Below, in pieces: positions 59,336 through 64,000 of a stretch of DNA of 64,000 bases. The translations under genes were made by a program, and so were the position numbers. The first letter of the stretch is position 1. Each line of letters opens with the position of its first letter. Below the pieces are notes generated by a model. It did not search any database, was not told the origin of the DNA, and saw only the letters and a program-made list of their open reading frames with translations. The stretch comes from DASXMT01 sp963803065 (GTDB lineage: Bacteria > Actinomycetota > Acidimicrobiia > Acidimicrobiales > RAAP-2), in assembly GCA_963803065.1 (NCBI GenBank), contig CAWDKW010000007.1, positions 124,001 through 188,000 on the forward strand, given 5' to 3'.

Positions 59336-60073
59336 GCCTCCTGGTCCTCAGGTCACTCGCGAGCGAAGCCTACAGCTAGATGGGAGATGGAAAGTCGGTT
59401 ATTAGAACGTCGTCACCAAAATTTGACGACTCGTCCGAGGGAACCGCAAGCCAACCAAATGAAGTTAGCTGCCGGGCCTTCTCATGGGTACTTGGTGTAC
59501 CCACACACGGGGAACGTCAACTATGTCAACGTCCTGCGGTGAGTCATCGACCGACCGACTGCTACGAACGCCCTCTTCCTTGAAACTCTCGGCTTCCTTG
59601 AAACTCTCGGCAGATAAATGGTGGACACGTGGTCGACTGCGAACCCCACCCCCCCTGTGATCAACGGTTGGTCCTTTAAAAATATTGTGGTCTCTCCGCC
59701 GTCCGTAGTGGCATTCGTCAATACTAGAGGGTACAATAGTCGGGCATCCACGAATCGTTCGACGGATAACCCCCGTGATTTGGCATCGAGGTGTGCCGAT
59801 CGAGCGTTGGTCTAGGGAGGGAGTTAGGAAGTTGTATTCGGATCGGTGCCATCGCGGAGACAATGTGCAGCGGTGTGGAAGCCGCACAGCACGATTTTGC
59901 TACGGCGAGGCTGTCGACGAACGCCTCGGAGGACAGACCCCTGCGACTTCACCCGCTCGAGGTGCGTTGAATGTCGGCGTGACCCGTTGCACCTGGACTC
60001 AACTGTGGTCAGACAGCGGCCGGCTGATCCCGTGTTGTTTGGTCGAACTACCCGTTGGCCCTGGCAGGCCGTG
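59336..60073. other. Long divergent spacer with short repeats, no gene supported
   Basis: 738 bases between the acyl-CoA dehydrogenase (minus) and the F420-type oxidoreductase (plus). Contains an exact 18-bp tandem duplication at 59575-59610, an inverted pair GTCGTC/GACGAC (59409-59414, 59425-59430), and TACAAT near 59729 that could be a -10. Several frames of 60-140 codons exist but none resembles a protein. Confidence 0.6.
59575..59610. repeat. 18-bp tandem duplication
   Basis: Two exact copies of CTTCCTTGAAACTCTCGG in the intergenic region (59575-59592 and 59593-59610). Confidence 0.9.
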
Positions 60074-60928
60074 ATGCGGATCGGTGTGAGTCTGCTGTGG
60101 CTGCGAGCGAACCAGATGCAAGAAGTTGCACGAGCGGCGGAGGATCTTGGATACGAGTCCCTGTGGCTGTCCGATCACCTGGTCTTGCCGTCGGCTCCGG
60201 CAGCATTCACGGCGGGACATGGGCAGGTTCCTCCGAATCTGCCGCTCTACGACGTCGGGGGGGCGATGTCGTTGCTGGCCACAGCAACGACACGTATCTT
60301 GCTCGGAACATGGATCTATGTAATCCCTCTTAGGCACCCCCTCATAACTGCGCGGTTGTTTCACACTGCGGATCTCATTTCCGGTGGCCGAGTTCGGGTT
60401 GGAGTCGGTGTCGGCTACATCGATCAAGAATTCGTGGCTGCTGGAATCGACTTTCAAACTCGCGGGAGTCGGACAGACGAGGCCATACAGGCCTGTCGTG
60501 AACTGTGGTCTGGTCCGGACGCCCAATTCCATGGGCGTTTCTTCGACTTCGAGCACTTGACCATGGTCGCGAACAAAGAGGCAGCGCCACACCTCCCAGT
60601 TTTGGTGGGCGGAGAATCCGGTTCTGCCTTTCGGCGAGCAGCCCGGCTTGGTGATGGTTGGCTTGGTGGAGAGTTCACGCCCAGCACATTGATCCCCGCG
60701 CTCTCCCGGTTGCGATCAGTTGAAGCGGAGCTAGGGCGTGAGACGCCTTTGGAGATCACGGTCGGCGCCGGGCGCATCACCGGCCGCCCTGACCTTCCAG
60801 TGGCCGACGCAGGGATGATCGAGGAGTTCGAGACCCTCGGTGTCGATCGCGTCATCGTCCGGCCTTGGAATAAATCAAGCGAGGCGCTCGACGGGCTTAA
60901 AGCATTCGCCAAGCATTCAGTCCGCTGA
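60074..60928 (+). CDS. LLM-class F420-dependent oxidoreductase (TIGR03619-like)
   Basis: 284 residues from the ATG at 60074. MRIGVSLLWLRANQMQEVARAAEDLGYESLWLSDHLVLPSAPAAF, TTRILLGTWIYVIPLRHPLITARLFHTADLISGGRVRVGVGVGYIDQEFVAAGIDF, and LPVLVGGESGSAFRRAARLGDGWLGGE give the luciferase-like fold. It is a paralogue of the enzyme at 45122 with the same order of motifs. The open frame to 59846 was not used because it lacks homology. It precedes the phosphotransferase gene by 70 bases. Confidence 0.87.
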   Translation: MRIGVSLLWLRANQMQEVARAAEDLGYESLWLSDHLVLPSAPAAFTAGHGQVPPNLPLYDVGGAMSLLATATTRILLGTWIYVIPLRHPLITARLFHTADLISGGRVRVGVGVGYIDQEFVAAGIDFQTRGSRTDEAIQACRELWSGPDAQFHGRFFDFEHLTMVANKEAAPHLPVLVGGESGSAFRRAARLGDGWLGGEFTPSTLIPALSRLRSVEAELGRETPLEITVGAGRITGRPDLPVADAGMIEEFETLGVDRVIVRPWNKSSEALDGLKAFAKHSVR

Positions 60929-60998
60929 CTAACGTGGTACACCAATAATCGATGAGACAATCATCTGGCTTAGCTCGAATGCGGGGAGAGGTAATTCA

Positions 60999-62039
60999 AT
61001 GACCTTGTCATCCCGTGCTCCGGGAATTTTGGAAAAGTCTCTTTCTGAGTGGCTGCCCGCGAACATCCCTGGGGCAATTGCTCCGTTCTCCTTTCATCTC
61101 ATTGCGGGAGGTGAATCTAATCTGACATATCACGTGACGGACCAGGCCTCGAACCAATATGTGTTGCGCCGTCCGCCTGAGGGGGTGCTTCAAGCTACCG
61201 CTCACGACGTTGTGAGGGAGGCGCGAATCATGGACCGGCTACAGACTTCAGCGGTCCCAGTGCCGGCCGTTAGAGGCATTTGTGATGACAGGTCAGTCAC
61301 GGGTGCACAGTTCTTCGTCATGGAGTACGTCTCGGGTCACGTGCTCAGGACCGCGACCGATATGAACAAGATGCTGTCCGCTGAGGTGCATCGACAGGCC
61401 TGCGAGTCGCTGATTGAGACGATGGCGACCATACATAGCGTTGACCTGCAGGCCACCGGGCTCGCTGACCTGGCGCGTCGCGATGGCTATCTAGAACGTC
61501 AACTACGCCGTTGGAAAAGCCAGTGGGACAGTGCCGGAGCTCCGGAAAACAAGCTGATCGAAGAACTTCACGACCGCCTCTCACGCTCCATACCGGTCGG
61601 CGGTGACGGCTCCGCCTTGGTGCATGGAGATTTCAGATTCGACAATGCCCTTGTGGACGACCATGGCCGAGTGATGGCGGTGGTCGATTGGGAGTTGGCG
61701 ACTCTTGGCGATCCTTACGCTGATTTGGGCATCACTCTTGCGGCATGGAGCGAACCTGGAGAGATGATGAGCTTTGGAGTGCCGGGCCCGACCAGCGCCA
61801 GTCGATGCCTGACCCGCCGAGAAGCAATTGATTGTTATTCGCGGGCAAGTGGTCGACCGGTGCAGTCAATTGAGTGGTACATAGCGTGGGCTCACTGGCG
61901 TATTGCCTGCATCCTGGGCGGAGTCTATGGAAGAAGTGTGCGTGGGGCAGGTCACGGCCAATACAAGCCGAGCGACTATAGCGACGAGATCTCTCGACAG
62001 GGATACTTTGCTGATGAATGGCTCCGAGCTATTGCCTAG
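60999..62039 (+). CDS. Phosphotransferase family protein, ACAD10-type
   Basis: Aminoglycoside-phosphotransferase/kinase fold, 346 residues, with GGGGAGAGG before the ATG. Brenner motif HGDFRFDNALV and metal-binding VVDWELATLGDPYADLG; N-terminal LIAGGESNLTYHVTD and YVLRRPPEG. This group sits with acyl-CoA dehydrogenases in bacteria and is fused to one in mammalian ACAD10/11, where it phosphorylates 4-hydroxyacyl-CoA before elimination. The acyl-CoA dehydrogenases in this region could be its partners. Confidence 0.88.
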   Translation: MTLSSRAPGILEKSLSEWLPANIPGAIAPFSFHLIAGGESNLTYHVTDQASNQYVLRRPPEGVLQATAHDVVREARIMDRLQTSAVPVPAVRGICDDRSVTGAQFFVMEYVSGHVLRTATDMNKMLSAEVHRQACESLIETMATIHSVDLQATGLADLARRDGYLERQLRRWKSQWDSAGAPENKLIEELHDRLSRSIPVGGDGSALVHGDFRFDNALVDDHGRVMAVVDWELATLGDPYADLGITLAAWSEPGEMMSFGVPGPTSASRCLTRREAIDCYSRASGRPVQSIEWYIAWAHWRIACILGGVYGRSVRGAGHGQYKPSDYSDEISRQGYFADEWLRAIA

Positions 62040-62142
62040 TGGGGTCCCGGGGGGTCCCTCTAGCCTCGGGCGAGGCGGCGGCGCCGCCGGCCGTCATCTA
62101 GCTGCTTGGAGATAACACGGATTGTGGAACTGGGGAAGAAAG

Positions 62143-62171
62143 TTGATGCTCCAATAGTCGGATGCTAGCGT
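62143..62171 (+). promoter_or_regulatory. Possible promoter of the MaoC gene at 62225
   Basis: TTGATG (62143-62148), 17 bases, TAGCGT (62166-62171). It lies downstream of a GC-rich palindrome near 62075 that may end the previous transcript. Confidence 0.35.
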
Positions 62172-62224
62172 TTAAGAAGTGATGCGCCGCTCATTCAGCG
62201 AGGCGGAGCGGGCAGGAGGCGAAG

Positions 62225-63472
62225 GTGGCCGTACAAGACGCGGATTCGACGCTTCGACGTCAGGGCGATGCCCAAATGGTCGAGGCGCTCATTACCGACG
62301 AGATGATCGCATCCATGCGAGCGCGAGCAGGGACTGATCTCAGGATCGATCACTCGGTTTACAACGAGGAAGCGACAGCTCTTGCCCTGAAACGGTTCGC
62401 GGGTGGAATAGGCGATCCGAATCCCCTATGGGTTGACGAAGATGTGGCGGCTAAAGGCCCCTTCGGGCGACTCGCCGGACCACCTTCATTCATGCTCGCA
62501 TGTTTTTCCGGCTTACAGTTCGGCTGGCCGGGGCTGGGATCGTTCCACTCCGCCACATCGCTCTCGCTCCTTGAGCCGGTTTTACTCGGAGACAACATCA
62601 AGGCCTCATGCCGCTACGTTGGATTCGCGGGACCGAAGCCGAGCCGCTTCGCAGGGCAGATGGTCATCGATGAGTTCGAGAACCTCTATGAGAATCAGTA
62701 CGGCCGAGTGGTAGCCCGCGTACGTTGGCACGTGATCAACTACGAGCGGGGAGCGGCTCGCAAACGTATCGCCGGTCCCGATCTGGAATTGCCGCACCGC
62801 TGGACAACACATGAGGTTGAAGCGATCGAGGCTGAAGTGGAACAGGAAGAGCCCCGTGGGCGCGAGCCACGATGGTGGGAGGACGTAGAGGTCGGCGATA
62901 GCGACATTCATCTGACAAAGGGTCCGATCGGCATGACCGACGAGGTCGCGTTCGTGGCCGGGGGGGGCGCACCAATTCCGCGCTTAGAGGCCCACCGTTC
63001 AGCCCTGCTGTCTTACCGTAGACACCCAGCTTGGTCGTTTCGTGATCCGACATCGTGCGCGCTCGAGCCGATCTATGCAGTCCACTACAACAAACAGGCT
63101 GCCTTGGCGATGGGGGTGCCTCTTCAATACGACGTTGGCTTTCAGCGGCAATGCTGGCATCTCCATCTTCTCAGTGATTGGATGGGCGACGGCGGCTGGA
63201 TAAAGAGTGCGAGCGCGGAGTATCGCGGCTTCGTGTACCACGCCGATGTCGTCCGATTAAGGGGCGAGGTCATTGCCAAGCGGGTCGACGCTGATGGCGA
63301 GGAAGTCGTAGATCTGACTACATCTGCGATGAATCAGCGGGGTGAGAACGTGATGCCGGGCTGGGCCACGGTCGCCCTGCCCCGGCGAGGCGACGCCTCT
63401 TCGCCCGCGTCCAGGCGGGTTCGAGACCGCGGTCATGAAACGACAGGGCTGCGAGACTGGGCGGCACGGTAA
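62225..63472 (+). CDS. MaoC-type double hot-dog dehydratase
   Basis: 415 residues from a GTG with AGGAGG five bases before. The first hot-dog (residues about 25-185) has KRFAGGIGDPNPLWVDEDVAAKGPFGRLAGPPSFMLACF, the MaoC_dehydrat_N signature. The second half (PRWWEDVEVGDSDIHLTKGPIGMTDEVAFVAGGG ... QCWHLHLLSDWMGDGGWIKSASAEYRGFVYHADVVRLRGEV) is a degenerate second domain. Enzymes like this hydrate enoyl-CoAs in side-chain and terpenoid degradation. Its TAA stop overlaps the ATG of the SDR (TAATG), so the pair would hydrate and then oxidise the hydroxyl. Confidence 0.88.
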   Translation: MAVQDADSTLRRQGDAQMVEALITDEMIASMRARAGTDLRIDHSVYNEEATALALKRFAGGIGDPNPLWVDEDVAAKGPFGRLAGPPSFMLACFSGLQFGWPGLGSFHSATSLSLLEPVLLGDNIKASCRYVGFAGPKPSRFAGQMVIDEFENLYENQYGRVVARVRWHVINYERGAARKRIAGPDLELPHRWTTHEVEAIEAEVEQEEPRGREPRWWEDVEVGDSDIHLTKGPIGMTDEVAFVAGGGAPIPRLEAHRSALLSYRRHPAWSFRDPTSCALEPIYAVHYNKQAALAMGVPLQYDVGFQRQCWHLHLLSDWMGDGGWIKSASAEYRGFVYHADVVRLRGEVIAKRVDADGEEVVDLTTSAMNQRGENVMPGWATVALPRRGDASSPASRRVRDRGHETTGLRDWAAR

Positions 63473-64000
63473 TGGGCATTTTGGACGGAAGGGTAGTTGC
63501 AATTACGGGCGCGGGTCGCGGAATTGGCCGAGAACATGCCCTCTTCATGGCCAAACAAGGCGCTTTTGTTGTGGTCAACGATTTGGATGACAGCTCGAGG
63601 ACGGTCGGTCCAATCGACGACCAAGCCCATCAGGTTGTGTCAGACATAACTGCCGCTGGCGGCGTTGCGGTAGCACACTTGGGTGACGCCTCGGATTCCG
63701 ACGTTGCCAACGCGCTCGTAAAGATGGCGGTGACAACCTTCGGGCGCCTCGATGCAATTGTAAATAACGCGGGCATCCTTCGTGATAGCACCTTGGTGTC
63801 CATGGACGACGACGACTGGGACTCCTCCATTAAGGTCAACCTTCGAGGGGCCTTCGCTCCAGCTCGAGCGGCTGCGCGCCATTGGAGGGAACAGCGAAAG
63901 GCCAATGTCGAATGTTCGGGAGCCATCGTCAACACGTCGAGCGAGTCTGGCGTTTTCGGTAACCCTGGTCAAAGTAACTATGCGGCGGCTAAGGCCGGTG
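63472..64000 (+). CDS. SDR oxidoreductase of the 17-beta-HSD4 type (3' end outside window)
   Basis: First 176 residues. Translating from the ATG at 63472 gives MGILDGRVVAITGAGRGIGREHALFMA, then VVNDLDDS, NNAGILRDSTLVSMDDDDWDSSIKVNLRGAFAPARAAARHWREQ, Ser in NTSSESGVFGNPGQ, and the active-site SNYAAAKAG at the window edge. It is highly similar to the SDR at 40028, including REHAL, NNAGILRD and the NPGQ(G/S)NY(G/A)AAKAG motif. It is probably the 3-hydroxyacyl-CoA dehydrogenase following the coupled MaoC hydratase. Confidence 0.9.
   Translation, partial: MGILDGRVVAITGAGRGIGREHALFMAKQGAFVVVNDLDDSSRTVGPIDDQAHQVVSDITAAGGVAVAHLGDASDSDVANALVKMAVTTFGRLDAIVNNAGILRDSTLVSMDDDDWDSSIKVNLRGAFAPARAAARHWREQRKANVECSGAIVNTSSESGVFGNPGQSNYAAAKAG

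Noticed and set aside
59465..59887. 140-codon minus-strand frame with repeated ESFKE units
   Set aside because: The repeat is only the translated 18-bp tandem duplication; there is no start signal or family match.

Overview
The window reads as the chromosome of a high-G+C actinobacterium. Class Acidimicrobiia is my best guess. The grounds are the unbroken actinobacterial housekeeping order rpsB-tsf-pyrH-frr-cdsA-dxr-rseP-ispG-proS-rimP-nusA-ylxR-infB-rbfA-truB-ribF, an MtrA/MtrB-like pair followed by a GerMN lipoprotein, several F420-type luciferase-like oxidoreductases, a WS/DGAT storage-lipid acyltransferase, and many promoters whose -10 box sits 6-9 nt before the start codon. No 16S gene is present, so the class is inferred.

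Layout. 1-3.3 kb: MoxR ATPase, VWA partner and a histidine phosphatase. 3.3-7.05 kb: class II DAHP synthase (minus strand), then an F420-type oxidoreductase, nadD, a small membrane protein with an internal 54-bp tandem repeat, and rsfS. 7.1-12 kb (minus strand): MtrA-like regulator, MtrB-like kinase, GerMN lipoprotein and a Tat-exported family 5 substrate-binding protein. 12.2-32.5 kb (plus strand): xerC and the long translation, isoprenoid and phospholipid run ending in ribF. 32.5-37.5 kb: a 430-base structured spacer, acyl-CoA ligase and oligoribonuclease (minus strand), then dUTPase and WS/DGAT (plus strand). 37.5-39.1 kb: tRNA-Gly(GCC) and a 1.34-kb insertion sequence with recognisable ends.

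From about 40 kb to the end the base composition drops visibly and gene style changes. Several divergent cassettes carry three acyl-CoA dehydrogenases, three crotonases, three SDRs, a CaiB-type CoA-transferase, an acyl-CoA ligase, three MaoC/hot-dog genes, an aldehyde dehydrogenase, two F420-type oxidoreductases, an amidohydrolase, an ACAD10-type phosphotransferase, a SnoaL-like protein and a frameshifted cytochrome P450. Together they look like a beta-oxidation-like pathway for an unusual carboxylic acid or cyclic (terpenoid- or steroid-type) substrate, acquired next to a tRNA gene. The substrate cannot be read from the sequence.

The most notable points are: ylxR lacks any canonical start codon and appears to begin at AUA overlapping the nusA stop; five 27-bp repeats sit inside xerC and similar in-frame repeats occur in other genes; a promoter and perfect terminator precede rimP-nusA; a perfect 9-bp palindrome overlaps the promoter of a catabolic SDR; TAnnnT boxes sit just before start codons; and an unexplained hairpin-rich spacer follows ribF.
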